A DNA stretch of 64,000 nt from Acidimicrobiia bacterium (GCA_947476745.1 CANJRG010000011.1:78579-142578), one strand, 5' to 3'. Counted from the first letter of the stretch, positions 46,766 to 55,392 are shown. Program-made: numbers and translations. The notes: generated by a model not told the origin, from the letters alone.

Positions 46766-47934
46766 CCGCCAGGCCGTACCGTATGGCATGGCGCCGTCTG
46801 CTGGCCGCCGCGGCGGTACTCGCCGTGCCGGTGGGCCTGGTCGCCGCCGTCGCCTGGCGGGCCGGCGACGCAGCGGCGAGCCGGTCGCTCGAAGCCCATG
46901 CCGACGAGGTCCTCGACAACGCCATGCGCCTGGTGGGAACGGGCGAGGGCCGTCCAGTCGACGGCACCTGGCTGGCCGGCCCCTCGGGCCCGGTGCGCAC
47001 CCTTGGCGCCACCGAGATCGAGCCACCGTGGAACGGCCTGCTGTCCGAGGCGGTGCAGTACCCGACCCGGCGCGCCTTCAGCGAGAACGGCCGGTCCTTC
47101 GTGGCGTTCGGCCGGCCCTGGGCCGCGGGCCAGGCCCTGGTGACGGTGGTGGAGCTCGCCGACCGCCAGGCCCGACGGCAATCCAGCCACCTGACGGTGG
47201 CGGCGGCGGCGATGGTGGCCTTGGTGGTGGGGACCGTGGCAGCGGAACTCGCCCGGCGTCGGCTGGTCCGTAGCGCCGACGCCCGGGTGGCCCGCCAGCA
47301 GGCGCTGCTCGCCGACGCCGCCCACGAGATGCGAACCCCGCTCGCGGTCATCCAGGCGTCCACGAGCCAGGCCCTGGCCCGGCCCCGGCCCATCGAGGAC
47401 TACGTACGGGTCCTGGCCGAGGTGCGGGTGGCGGCCGAGCGGGCGGCCGTGGGCGTCAGCCAGTTGCTGGAGTTGGCCCGGCTGGACGCCGGTCAGGCCC
47501 GCCCCCGCCTGGCCCCGCTTCGGCTCGACCTGCTGGGTGAGGAGGTAGCGGCGGCCAATGCCGCAGAAGGGGTCGAGGTCGTGGCCCCGCCCGGTGCCGC
47601 AGTGCTCGTCGATGCCGACGCCGCCCTATTGCGTTCGGCGCTCGACAACCTGGTTCGCAACGCCATCCGGCGGGCGAGCAGGGTCAGTGTCGTCACCCTG
47701 GCCGAAGGCGGCGAGGCGGTGGTCCGGGTGAGCGACGACGGGCCGGGCTTCGCGCCCGATGCCCTGGCCCACCTCTTCGACCGGTTCGGCCGCTTCGACG
47801 AGGGCGGCTCGGCGGGGTTGGGCCTGGCCATCGTCGCCTCGGTGGTGCAGGCCCACGGGGGCACGGTGCAGGCCGCCAATTCCCCCGGCGGCGGCGCCGT
47901 GGTCACCGTGCGGCTGCCGTTGCGCGAGGCCTGA
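46762..47934 (+). CDS. Sensor histidine kinase
   Basis: 390 residues. TM helix 1 (about 12-32), an extracytoplasmic sensor loop of about 110 residues (33-143), TM2 (144-162), no clear HAMP. The H-box is LLADAAHEMRTPLAVI with His188; N-box LDNLVRNAIRRA, G1 VSDDGPGFAP, F-box LFDRFGRFD, G2 GSAGLGLAIV complete the catalytic domain. It phosphorylates the response regulator encoded just upstream (4-bp overlap). The signal is unknown. Confidence 0.93.
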   Translation: MTARPYRMAWRRLLAAAAVLAVPVGLVAAVAWRAGDAAASRSLEAHADEVLDNAMRLVGTGEGRPVDGTWLAGPSGPVRTLGATEIEPPWNGLLSEAVQYPTRRAFSENGRSFVAFGRPWAAGQALVTVVELADRQARRQSSHLTVAAAAMVALVVGTVAAELARRRLVRSADARVARQQALLADAAHEMRTPLAVIQASTSQALARPRPIEDYVRVLAEVRVAAERAAVGVSQLLELARLDAGQARPRLAPLRLDLLGEEVAAANAAEGVEVVAPPGAAVLVDADAALLRSALDNLVRNAIRRASRVSVVTLAEGGEAVVRVSDDGPGFAPDALAHLFDRFGRFDEGGSAGLGLAIVASVVQAHGGTVQAANSPGGGAVVTVRLPLREA

Positions 47935-47944
47935 GCAGGCGGCA

Positions 47945-47963
47945 GACCGGGCCAGGCCCGGTC
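47945..47963. terminator. Short palindrome after the histidine kinase gene
   Basis: GACCGGGCC-A-GGCCCGGTC, a 9-bp perfect inverted repeat, starts 10 bases after the stop codon. As a hairpin it would have a short loop. It may end the two-component transcript; no T tract. Confidence 0.4.
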
Positions 47964-48026
47964 CGCCCGGCCGAGCGCGCCGATCCGGGAAGGTGCCGAC
48001 TCCGGTCGGGCGCGTAGGCTGTCGGG

Positions 48027-48515
48027 ATGCAGCCTGCGTCGGCCACCCCGTCCACCGCTGCCGAGCCGGAACGCTCCGGCTGCCCCGTCGCCCACACGCC
48101 TCTGGCCGGGGTAGGCGGGTGCCCGATCGATCACGGCGCCCGTCCGGCGGTGCAGCGTTCCCGGGCCGATCAGTTCGTGTGGCGCCTGCTGCGCATCGAG
48201 GAGCGTCCGACCGGCGTCTCCGACGCTGCGGTCTACAAGTCGTTCCGCCGTTCGATGCTGATCTCGGCGCTGCGCTGCACGCTCACCTATGTGATCTTCC
48301 CGTTCGTGCTCCCGATGGCCAGTTTCGCCGCCGGGGTCGGGCCGGTGCTCGGCATCATCATCGGCGTGATCGCCATGACCTGCGACGTGTTCACCATCCG
48401 CCGGTTCTTCCAGGCCGACCACCGCTTGCGCTGGCCGGTGTCGTTGGTGGCCTTCGGCATCATGAGCCTGCTGTCGGTCCTGCTGGTGCAGGACATCGTC
48501 CACGTCCTGAGCTGA
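48027..48515 (+). CDS. Three-helix membrane protein of unknown function
   Basis: 162 residues. A 45-residue Cys/Pro/Ala-rich N-terminus (SGCPVAHTPL, GGCPIDHG) with two CPxxH pairs, then SRADQFVWRLLRIEERP and three hydrophobic segments (about 75-96, 103-121, 137-158). I do not recognise the family. The CPxxH pairs could bind a metal. The gene stands alone, 92 bp after the kinase, convergent with the VOC gene. Confidence 0.65.
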   Translation: MQPASATPSTAAEPERSGCPVAHTPLAGVGGCPIDHGARPAVQRSRADQFVWRLLRIEERPTGVSDAAVYKSFRRSMLISALRCTLTYVIFPFVLPMASFAAGVGPVLGIIIGVIAMTCDVFTIRRFFQADHRLRWPVSLVAFGIMSLLSVLLVQDIVHVLS

Positions 48516-48581
48516 GCGGTCCCGCCCCGGTCCGGTGCGGCCGGCCCCGGCCGAGCCCGCGGGGTACCCGGCCGGCGCGGC

Positions 48582-49469
48582 TCAGGCCCGGGTGTCGCCG
48601 GGGATGGCGGCGCGGGTGAAGCCGACGCGCAGGCCGAAGGAGTCCTCGCCGTTGACGAACACCGTGTCGACTCCGGCCGGTTCGAGCCGCTGGCCCTTGC
48701 TGCGCAGGAACGTCGCCGCGCCGTCGAGGTCGGTGGTGGCGAAGACGATGGCGTGGACGCCCTCGCCGTTGGCGGCGTGGTCGCGGCCCTCGGCGCTGTC
48801 GGCGTTGCCCGGCACCACCGCCTCGATCACCGTCTCCTCGCCCACTGCCCAGAAGGCCCGCTGCGAGCCGTCGGCGTCGGTGAGCTGATGCAGCAGGCGG
48901 CCGAGCAGTGCGTCGCCGTAGACCGCACCGGCCCCATCGAGGTGGTCGACCAGCACGGTGATATGGGAGGTGCGGGGGATCCGCAGCGGGTGCTCGTCGG
49001 CCCAGAACCGGCTCGACCAGCCCGGCTCGAGGCGGGGGTCCGCGGCGAAGCCCGGCTCGCAGAACTCCAGCAGGGCATGGGTGTCCCGCGGGTGGGTCCA
49101 CACCGCGACGGCCTTCTTCGGATCGGTGATCGCCTCGCCCCGTAGGCCGACCTGGCGGATGTTCCGCTCGGCGAGCGCCCCCGACAGGGCGGTGATGTCG
49201 TCGACGTACCAGGCAATGGAGTGCAGCCGGTTGCCGTAGCGCGCCTTGAACCGGTTGAGCACCGAACCGGCGGCCTCGGGGGCACTGGACGGCTGGATCG
49301 GCTCCATGCACATGTCGCTGACGATGAGCAGCGACGCCTCGCGCTGCGCCGCCTTCTCGAAGCGCCGGTAGTACCGGTTGCAGGCGAAGATCTCGTCGTA
49401 CCAGCGGTCGACGGCGTCGAGGTCCTCGACGAGGTGGGCGAGGTGGAACAGCTTCCCCACGGTGAACAT
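48582..49469 (-). CDS. VOC-family (glyoxalase-like) protein
   Basis: 295 residues from ATG at 49469 with AAGGGG upstream. Two VOC modules: the first begins LFHLAHLVEDLDAVDRWYDEIF with HSIAWYVDD as its second half; the second begins TSHITVLVDHLDGAGAVYGDALLG and ends with VHAIVFATTDLDGAATFL. Putative metal ligands are the His at the start of each module and the Glu in LEFCEPGF. VOC proteins include dioxygenases and isomerases; the gene is divergent from an SDR in an acyl-CoA/steroid-like region. Substrate unknown. Confidence 0.78.
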   Translation of the reverse strand: MFTVGKLFHLAHLVEDLDAVDRWYDEIFACNRYYRRFEKAAQREASLLIVSDMCMEPIQPSSAPEAAGSVLNRFKARYGNRLHSIAWYVDDITALSGALAERNIRQVGLRGEAITDPKKAVAVWTHPRDTHALLEFCEPGFAADPRLEPGWSSRFWADEHPLRIPRTSHITVLVDHLDGAGAVYGDALLGRLLHQLTDADGSQRAFWAVGEETVIEAVVPGNADSAEGRDHAANGEGVHAIVFATTDLDGAATFLRSKGQRLEPAGVDTVFVNGEDSFGLRVGFTRAAIPGDTRA

Positions 49470-49581
49470 CGACGGCCCCTTCCCCCGGACGGTTGCGGGG
49501 AGGTTAGCTGTTCGCCGGCCGGACACCAGGGGTAGGGTCCGGCCTCGAACCAGCCATAGCGAACGAAGGTGTACGAGAACC

Positions 49582-50487
49582 ATGAGCGGAATCTGTGAGG
49601 GTCGGGTCGTAATCATCACCGGTGCCGGACGCGGGATCGGCCGTGGTCACGCCCTCGAGTTCGCGTCGCAGGGCGCCAAGGTCGTGGTCAACGATCTCGG
49701 TGGCGGGGTGGACGGCTCCGGTGCCGCCGTCGGCCCGGCCGAGGAGGTCGCGGCGGAGATCCGGGCCATGGGCGCGCAGGCGTTCGCCAACACCGACGAC
49801 ATCGCCGACGCCGCCGGTGCCCGCAACCTGATCCAGACCGCCATCGACCACTTCGGGCGGCTCGACGTGCTGGTCAACAACGCCGGCACGCTGCGCGACC
49901 GGGTGCTGGCGAACATGGCCGAGGACGAGTGGGACGCGGTGATGCGGGTGCACCTCAAGGGCACCTACGCACCGAGCCACGTCGCCGCCCAGTACTGGCG
50001 TGACCAGACCAAGGCCGGCGAGAAGGTGGACGGTCGCATCATCTCCACCAGCTCCGGGTCGGGCCTTTTCGGCAACTCGGGGCAGGCCAACTACGCCGCG
50101 GCGAAGGCCGGCATCGTGGGCTTCACCCTGGTCGCGGCCAAGGAGCTCGCCCGCTACGGCGTGACCTGCAACGCCATCGCCCCTGCGGCCCGTACCCGCA
50201 TGACCGAACCGCTCGGGCTCGGGGTCGAGCGGGACAAGGACCTCTACCACTGGACCGATCCGGAGAACATCGCCCCGTTGGTGACCTGGCTCGGCAGTGC
50301 CGAATCGGCGGGGATCACCGGCCGGGTGTTCGAGGTGATGGGCGGCCGGATCGGGGTGATCGAAGGGTTCCACCGTGGTCCGTTCGTGCAGCAGGACGAC
50401 CGGTGGGACCCCGCGCAGCTCGGGGCGATCGTGCCCGACCTGGTGGCGCGCGCCGCCGAGCCCGAACCGGTGATGCCCGAACTCTGA
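49582..50487 (+). CDS. SDR-family dehydrogenase (HSD17B4-like)
   Basis: 301 residues from ATG at 49582. The NAD-binding TGAGRGIGRGHALEFASQG and NDLGGG are seen, NNAG, catalytic Ser region ISTSSGSG and the YAAAK pair (Tyr and Lys). The long C-terminus (RVFEVMGGRIGVIEGFH, QQDDRWDPAQL) is typical of peroxisomal multifunctional-enzyme-type SDRs that act on 3-hydroxyacyl-CoA. It is divergent from the VOC gene and followed by a GC-rich hairpin. Confidence 0.88.
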   Translation: MSGICEGRVVIITGAGRGIGRGHALEFASQGAKVVVNDLGGGVDGSGAAVGPAEEVAAEIRAMGAQAFANTDDIADAAGARNLIQTAIDHFGRLDVLVNNAGTLRDRVLANMAEDEWDAVMRVHLKGTYAPSHVAAQYWRDQTKAGEKVDGRIISTSSGSGLFGNSGQANYAAAKAGIVGFTLVAAKELARYGVTCNAIAPAARTRMTEPLGLGVERDKDLYHWTDPENIAPLVTWLGSAESAGITGRVFEVMGGRIGVIEGFHRGPFVQQDDRWDPAQLGAIVPDLVARAAEPEPVMPEL

Positions 50488-50495
50488 GCGTGACC

Positions 50496-50525
50496 GGCCC
50501 GGCCGCGGCGGACCGCGGCCGGGCC
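50496..50525. terminator. Hairpin after the SDR gene
   Basis: GGCCCGGCCGCGG (50496-50508) pairs perfectly with 50513-50525 around a CGGA loop, 8 bases after the SDR stop codon. It lies between two genes read in the same direction. Confidence 0.6.
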
Positions 50526-50616
50526 AGGCCCGATCCGGGCACATCGGATGGCGCCGGTCCGGTCGGCGGGCCCGATGTCGAGCATCGAGCGCTCGCCAGG
50601 TGCTACGCATCAGGGC

Positions 50617-51336
50617 ATGGGAAAGCTCGAGAACAAGGTTGTACTGATCACCGGCGGGGCGCGGGGCCAGGGTCTCGCCGAAGGCCGCATGGCGCTCGCC
50701 GAGGGGGCCACCGTGGTGTTGGCGGACGTCCTCGACGACGAGGGTGAGCGCGCCGCGGGCGAGCTAGGTGCCGACTACCACCACCTCGATGTCACCTCCG
50801 AGGAGCAGTGGGCGTCGGTCGTCGCGGCGATCGTGGAGCGTCACGGGCGCATCGACGGCCTGGTCAACAACGCCGGGATCCTGCACGCCGCCCGCCTGGC
50901 GAACTACCAGCTCGCCGATTGGAACCGGGTCATCGCCGTCAACCAGACCGGCGTGTTCCTGGGGATGCGGGCGGTGACCGGGCCGATGATGGCGCGCAAC
51001 AGCGGCTCGATCGTGAACATCTCCTCGGTGGCCGGGCTCGAAGGGGTGTTCGGCTCGATGGCCTACACCGCCTCGAAGTTCGCGGTGCGCGGCATGACCA
51101 AGGTGGCGGCCAAGGAGCTCGGCGCCAAGGGCATCAGGGTCAACTCGGTGCACCCCGGCATCATCGACACCGAGATGACCAAGGACTTCGACAAGCCCAA
51201 GATGCTGCGCAGCGTGCCGCTGGGCCGCGCCGCAGCCCCCGACGAGGTCGGTTCGCTGGTGCTGTTCCTGCTCTCGGAGGAGGCGAGCTACTGCACCGGC
51301 CAGGAGTTCGTCGTCGACGGCGGCATGCACAGCTGA
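50617..51336 (+). CDS. SDR-family dehydrogenase (3alpha/20beta-HSD-like)
   Basis: 239 residues from ATG at 50617. Nucleotide-binding loop TGGARGQGLAEGRMA, DVLDDEG after the second strand (NAD preference), NNAG, NISSVAGLEGV with the catalytic Ser, and AYTASKFAVRG with Tyr and Lys. The C-terminal CTGQEFVVDGG is typical. Similar to actinobacterial hydroxysteroid dehydrogenases; the true substrate is unknown. A convergent LLM gene follows. Confidence 0.88.
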   Translation: MGKLENKVVLITGGARGQGLAEGRMALAEGATVVLADVLDDEGERAAGELGADYHHLDVTSEEQWASVVAAIVERHGRIDGLVNNAGILHAARLANYQLADWNRVIAVNQTGVFLGMRAVTGPMMARNSGSIVNISSVAGLEGVFGSMAYTASKFAVRGMTKVAAKELGAKGIRVNSVHPGIIDTEMTKDFDKPKMLRSVPLGRAAAPDEVGSLVLFLLSEEASYCTGQEFVVDGGMHS

Positions 51337-51348
51337 CCGAGGCCGATG

Positions 51349-51379
51349 GGGCTGCGCCGGTCGCCGATCGGCGCAGCCC
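51349..51379. terminator. Hairpin between convergent genes
   Basis: GGGCTGCGCCG (51349-51359) pairs with CGGCGCAGCCC (51369-51379) around a 9-base loop, in the gap between the convergent SDR and LLM genes. Confidence 0.55.
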
Positions 51380-51443
51380 GAGGCCGACCCGTCAACGAGG
51401 GTCCCCGCTCGGCCCCGACGGCCGGGGTCAGCCCGGGGCCGGG

Positions 51444-52316
51444 TCAGCCGCCGAGGTTGCCGACCGCTTCGGCGTAGCGCTGCATCAGGTCGAGGTGCTC
51501 GTCGATCGAACGCGGCCGTACCGGCAGGTCGCGGCGGGACTCGTCGGTACGCAGCGAGAGGTGGGTGACCCCAAGCTCGGCCCATTCGGCCGCCTCGGCG
51601 GCCCACGAGTCGGGCGAGGTGCGGCCCGGGCTGGTCCAGCTCTCGATGCCGAACCCGGCGGGCAGGCTGCCCCCGGCGGCGGCCACCAGCTCGGCTTTGG
51701 CGGCGATGAACGCCTCGCGGTCGTTGCCGAGGTGGTCCTGGAAGTTCGACAGCCAGCCCTGGCCCAGCGTGACCGCTCGCCGGTAGGCCGCGGCGGAGCG
51801 GCCGCCGATCCAGATCGGGATCTGCCGGGCAGGCAGCGGGTCCATCCCGCCGCCGCTGATCACCTCGTCGCCGACGCGTACCTCGACGACCTTGGCCGAC
51901 CACAGGGTCCGAAGAGCAGCGATCTGGGCGTCCATGCGCTTGCCTCGCCGGGTGAAGTCCTGGTCGAGGGCGTCGAACTCGAAGGGGTTCCAGCCGACGC
52001 CGAGGCCCAGACGCAGCCGACCGTCGCTCCACAGGTCGACCTCGGCCGCCTGCTTGGCGGCGAGCGCGGTCTGGCGCTGCGGCAGGATGATGATGCCGGT
52101 GGCCAGCTCGATGCGGCTGGTGATGGCGGCGAGATACCCGAAGAACACGAACGGCTCACGCCACAGCCGGCCGGCGTAGTCGCCGGGCTGGCCGACCACG
52201 TGGTCGAAGGCCTCGATATGGGCATAGCCGAGGGACTCGGCGGCTTGGGCGAAGGCCCGTACCGCCCCGGTGTCGCCGCCGATCTCAGTGCTGGGGAAGA
52301 CCACTCCGATACGCAT
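51444..52316 (-). CDS. LLM-class F420-type oxidoreductase (TIGR03619-like)
   Basis: 290 residues from ATG at 52316. Motifs are RIGVVFPSTEIGGD, AESLGYAHIEAFDHVVG, IELATGIIILPQRQTALAAKQ, LWSDGRLRLGLGVGWNPFEF, and PIWIGGRSAAAYRRAVTLGQGWLS. This is the LLM group often found in actinobacterial steroid/acyl-CoA regions. Another, similar LLM gene lies at 53211-54074, so the two are probably paralogues. It is divergent from a frameshifted gene with a strong palindrome in between. Confidence 0.87.
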   Translation of the reverse strand: MRIGVVFPSTEIGGDTGAVRAFAQAAESLGYAHIEAFDHVVGQPGDYAGRLWREPFVFFGYLAAITSRIELATGIIILPQRQTALAAKQAAEVDLWSDGRLRLGLGVGWNPFEFDALDQDFTRRGKRMDAQIAALRTLWSAKVVEVRVGDEVISGGGMDPLPARQIPIWIGGRSAAAYRRAVTLGQGWLSNFQDHLGNDREAFIAAKAELVAAAGGSLPAGFGIESWTSPGRTSPDSWAAEAAEWAELGVTHLSLRTDESRRDLPVRPRSIDEHLDLMQRYAEAVGNLGG

Positions 52317-52393
52317 GAGGCGCAGCGTAGATCTTGGTGCTGTGGGCGTTGTCGGCGGCCCGGTATCCGCCGCCGGTCCGGGCCGTTCGCCCC

Positions 52394-52417
52394 ACCATAC
52401 CAACCGGTAGGTATGGT
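52394..52417. promoter_or_regulatory. 24-bp palindromic operator candidate
   Basis: ACCATACCAACC followed by GGTAGGTATGGT is an inverted repeat with 11 of 12 positions matching. It lies in the 164-bp gap between the divergent LLM gene and the frameshifted gene at 52481. Its form resembles TetR-family operators of acyl-CoA regulons. The TetR gene at 57923 is a possible but unproven partner. Confidence 0.55.
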
Positions 52418-52480
52418 GACGTCGGGATGGTCCTTCGCGCCTGGCATTCGGGCCACGGCTGCAGCTTGAAAGGCGGACCG

Positions 52481-53114
52481 ATGTATCTCTTCCAGAGAAT
52501 GGTCACCCTCGAGGGGGCACGCGCAAGCCGCTGGGGTGGGCAAGCGAAGTGACCGAGTTCGTCAACGCCAACAGCCCGGTCGAGTTCAGTCTGTGGGGCG
52601 CGATGTTCGGGCTGCCGTTGGGCACCGTGTCGTTCAACGCCCGGGTCGATTCGCGCGCCGAGTTCTCCGACGCAACGACCGCCCTGCTGGGCAACGCGTC
52701 CTATCACGAGCTCGTGGAGCGGGGGCAACCGTTCGTCGCCGCATCGGGAGAGGATCACCTCCGCCAGGTGGTGCACGTCGAGCTGCCGACCACGGGGTTC
52801 CCCCGGTGGGTTCGGTGCCCACCTTGGTGACCGCGACGCCCAACCCGGGTCCTATTGCCGAGACGCTGGCCTGGGGAGTGCAGATCGCCAAGCTCAACGC
52901 GTCGATCACCGGGTCGACCGTGTGGTTCCTGTCGGACTGTTACGGGCTGTTCGGTCAGGTGACCTGGATCAGTATCGGCGCCTCTGCGGCTGCTGCCGAT
53001 GCTGCTGCCGCCGCGCTGGCGGCCCATCCCGAGTACCTCGCCGCGGTCGACGAGGCGGGCCCGTTGTTCGTGCCGGGGTCGGGCCGACAGCTCCTGGCCC
53101 GACGCGTCGCCTGA
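52481..53114 (+). pseudogene. Frameshifted gene for a two-repeat (dimeric alpha/beta barrel-like) protein
   Basis: Three reading frames form one protein if two single bases are restored. From ATG 52481 (AAAGGCGG upstream): MYLFQRMVTLEG; then after a G5 run (six G needed, near 52516) KPLGWASEVTEFVNANSPVEF onward; then after a C5 run (six C needed, near 52796) VGSVPTLVTATPNPGP to RRVA. The two halves resemble each other: GLPLGTVSFNARVDSRAEF and SYHELVERGQPFV against GLFGQVTWISIGASAAAAD and EYLAAVDEAGPLFV, so it is an internal duplication. Family not recognised. Either genuine decay or two homopolymer sequence errors. Confidence 0.7.
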
Positions 53115-53137
53115 TCGCTCGCCCCGCGTCCGGTTCG

Positions 53138-53180
53138 CCCGTGCGGCCCATACCATCTCAGATGGTATGGGCCGCACGGG
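53138..53180. terminator. 43-bp perfect palindrome between convergent genes
   Basis: CCCGTGCGGCCCATACCATC pairs with its exact complement, giving a stem of 20 bp or more with a 3-base loop; symmetry is perfect over 43 bases. It lies in the gap between the frameshifted gene and the convergent LLM gene. Its core CCATACC-N9-GGTATGG resembles the operator at 52394-52417. Confidence 0.6.
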
Positions 53181-53210
53181 GCCGGTCGGTGGTGGTTGCT
53201 CCCGGGTGGC

Positions 53211-54074
53211 TCAGCCGCGAACGGCGGCCACGTACTCGGCGATGCGGGCCAGGTGGCCGTCGGCGTCGGTCGGCCCGCCGTTGTGGGTGGCGATGGCCAT
53301 GTGGGTGGCACCGATCTCCTCCCACTTGTCGAAGTGCGACTTCCAACGCTCGGGATTGCCGCCGGCCCACTGGGCCTGGGATTGGACCCCGAAGCCGTCC
53401 ATGGACAGGCCATGGGCCTCCCGCTTGGTGCGTATCTCCGCGAGCAGGGCCTTGGACGTGTCGTTGGCGCCACCGAGCGGCATCCAGCCGTCGCCGATCC
53501 GGGCGCAGCGGTCGAGCAAGGCCGGGGCCGAGCCGCCGAACCAGATCGGCACCGGCTGGGTCGGGCGGGGGTTGATGCTGGCCCGGTCGATGGTGTGATA
53601 TCGGCCCTCGTAGCTGAAGGCGTCGTTGGCCCACAGCATCCGCATGACCTCGATCTGCTCCTCCTGGCGACGGCCCCGGTTGGTGAACTCCTCGTTGAGG
53701 GCCTGGTACTCGATCTTGTTCCAGCCGGTGCCGACGCCGAGCCGCAACCGGTTGTTCGACAGCAGGGCGATCTCCGCAGCCTGCTTGGCCACCAGCACGG
53801 TCTGACGCTGCGGGAGGATCAACACGGTGGTGACCAGCTCGATGGTCGAGGTGACCGCGGCGGCGAACCCGAAGAAGGCGAACGGCTCGTGGAACGCCGT
53901 GTCCTTGTCGTAGGCGCCTTTGAAGCCGCCGGGACGGTTGGGGTCGGCGCCCATCACGTGGTCGTAGATGAGGAGATGGGTCATGCCCATCTCCTCCACG
54001 CCCTGCAGGTACGCCTTGATGGCGCCCGGGTCGGTCCCGATCTCGTTGTGGGGGAGGACAGCTCCGATGTGCAT
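53211..54074 (-). CDS. LLM-class F420-type oxidoreductase (TIGR03619-like)
   Basis: 287 residues from ATG at 54074 (GTG at 54083 also possible). Motifs: HIGAVLPHNEIGTDPGAI, GMTHLLIYDHVMGADP, STIELVTTVLILPQRQTVL, NNRLRLGVGTGWNKIEYQAL, VPIWFGGSAPALLDRCARIGDGW. Close in pattern to the gene at 51444-52316, so a paralogue. It is 27 bp upstream of nothing on its strand except the 2Fe-2S gene which precedes it in transcription order. Substrate unknown. Confidence 0.87.
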   Translation of the reverse strand: MHIGAVLPHNEIGTDPGAIKAYLQGVEEMGMTHLLIYDHVMGADPNRPGGFKGAYDKDTAFHEPFAFFGFAAAVTSTIELVTTVLILPQRQTVLVAKQAAEIALLSNNRLRLGVGTGWNKIEYQALNEEFTNRGRRQEEQIEVMRMLWANDAFSYEGRYHTIDRASINPRPTQPVPIWFGGSAPALLDRCARIGDGWMPLGGANDTSKALLAEIRTKREAHGLSMDGFGVQSQAQWAGGNPERWKSHFDKWEEIGATHMAIATHNGGPTDADGHLARIAEYVAAVRG

Positions 54075-54101
54075 TGCCCGCACCCTACGCAGCGCGGGCG
54101 A

Positions 54102-54602
54102 TCAGGTGCAGTCGAACGCACCGCCCCGGGAGCTGTCCATCACCGCGTCGACGATCTGCTGGTAGCCGGTGCAGCGGCACAGGTTGGCCGACAGCGCCTC
54201 GCGCACCTCGTCGCGGGTCGGGGTGGGGTTGTGTCCCAGCAGATCGAGTGCGGTCAGCAGCATGCCCGGCGTGCAGAAGCCGCACTGCAGGCCGTGGTGG
54301 GCGCTGAAGCTGTGCTGCAACGGGTGCAGCTCGTCGCCGGGGCCGGCGAGGCCTTCCACGGTGCGCACGTCGCGGCCGTCGAGCTGCGGGGCGAACAGCA
54401 GGCAGGAGCGCACCGGCTCGCCGTCGAGCAGGATCGTGCAGGCCCCGCACACCCCGTGCTCGCACCCGGCGTGGGTGCCGGTGAGCCCCAGGTTCTCGCG
54501 CAGCACGTCGATGGCCAGATGCCGTGGCTCCACGTCGAGCTGGTGCAGTGTCCCGTTGACGGTGCAGCGCAGCGGCCACGGGCGCAGGTCGTGCTCGGTC
54601 AC
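54102..54602 (-). CDS. 2Fe-2S subunit of a xanthine dehydrogenase/CO dehydrogenase-type enzyme
   Basis: 166 residues from GTG at 54602. N-terminal plant-type ferredoxin cluster: CEHGVCGAC then C in VRSCLLF; C-terminal helical cluster: CGFCTPG and CRCTGY. This is the small (CoxS-like) subunit that passes electrons from a molybdenum centre to FAD. A CoxM-like FAD subunit lies upstream (55448-56311), with a CPBP gene between. No large molybdenum subunit is present in the window. Confidence 0.92.
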   Translation of the reverse strand: MTEHDLRPWPLRCTVNGTLHQLDVEPRHLAIDVLRENLGLTGTHAGCEHGVCGACTILLDGEPVRSCLLFAPQLDGRDVRTVEGLAGPGDELHPLQHSFSAHHGLQCGFCTPGMLLTALDLLGHNPTPTRDEVREALSANLCRCTGYQQIVDAVMDSSRGGAFDCT

Positions 54603-54667
54603 GGCGCGAGCGTAGCGGCGACGGCCCGTTGCGTCCTCGGTGCGGTGAGAATCCGGCGCGGCTCCGG

Positions 54668-54709
54668 CCTTCCCGATCAGACCTTCCCGATCAGACCTTC
54701 CCGATCAGG
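54668..54709 (-). repeat. 14-bp tandem repeat, three units, across a stop codon
   Basis: Three units of CCTTCCCGATCAGA (third ends GG). The stop codon of the CPBP gene (complement of 54691-54693) lies in the second unit, so the last codons (encoding LIGKV) and following spacer derive from the repeat. Confidence 0.85.
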
Positions 54710-55392
54710 ACCAACCAGTCGTAGACGGCGTGCAGCACCATGCAGGGCACCAGTAGGCCCGACACCCGGCGCAGCGCGTAGAAGGCCGTGCCGACTACGG
54801 CGGTCTGGACCACCTGGACCAGCGTGGCCCCGATGGCCGCGCCGAGCATGACGTTGGGCAGGTGGAACAAGCCGAACAGCGCACCGGTGAACACCACCAC
54901 CTGCCACTCGTGGGGGAAGGTCCGGCGGCCGCCGACCAGCAGGATGCCCCGGAAGGTCAGCTCCTCGGTGATGCCGACCAGGGCCACGGTGGCGGTCATG
55001 CCGACCAGGTAGTTGCCGTCGACCTCGGGCATGGCGGACACCAGGCGACTGCCGGCGGCCAGCAGCAGCATCAGCGTCGGGAACACGATCAGCCAGCGTC
55101 GGGTGGTGCGGGCGGGTTCGTGCCACACCGATCGCTTCCAGCGGGCGGTGCGGATCATCACCAGCTGGAAGGCCAGCACCACGAGTAGGGGGATCACGAA
55201 CTGGCGGATCCAAGGCGTGCCCCGGGCACCCAGCGCGGCGAAGCTGACCCGGTCCTTGCCGGAGATGTTGAAGATCAGGCTGACCCACAACAGGGTCTGG
55301 GCGACGAAGAAGCCGACCAGCATGACCAGGCTGGGCCGGGCGCCCTCATGGACGGCCAGCGGGTTTGTCGGCAACGGAGGTGCTTGGGCCAC
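54691..55392 (-). CDS. CPBP-family intramembrane protease (CAAX-type)
   Basis: 233 residues from GTG at 55392. About six hydrophobic segments. The Abi/CPBP motifs are GITEELTFRGILLVGG (Glu-Glu and Arg), FGLFHLPNVMLGA (His) and CMVLHAVYDWLV (His), the set that binds metal or catalyses in intramembrane proteases. In bacteria such proteins serve in bacteriocin immunity or unknown processing. It lies between the two Cox-like subunit genes. Confidence 0.88.
   Translation of the reverse strand: MAQAPPLPTNPLAVHEGARPSLVMLVGFFVAQTLLWVSLIFNISGKDRVSFAALGARGTPWIRQFVIPLLVVLAFQLVMIRTARWKRSVWHEPARTTRRWLIVFPTLMLLLAAGSRLVSAMPEVDGNYLVGMTATVALVGITEELTFRGILLVGGRRTFPHEWQVVVFTGALFGLFHLPNVMLGAAIGATLVQVVQTAVVGTAFYALRRVSGLLVPCMVLHAVYDWLVLIGKV

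Noticed and set aside
50611..50625. Cobalamin or other riboswitch in intergenic gaps
   Set aside because: I looked in the gaps before aceE, the mutase, the SDR genes and the multicopper oxidase and saw no conserved riboswitch core; only simple palindromes.
53138..53180. Ends of an insertion sequence
   Set aside because: No transposase and no target duplication were seen; the repeat is a single palindrome between convergent genes.
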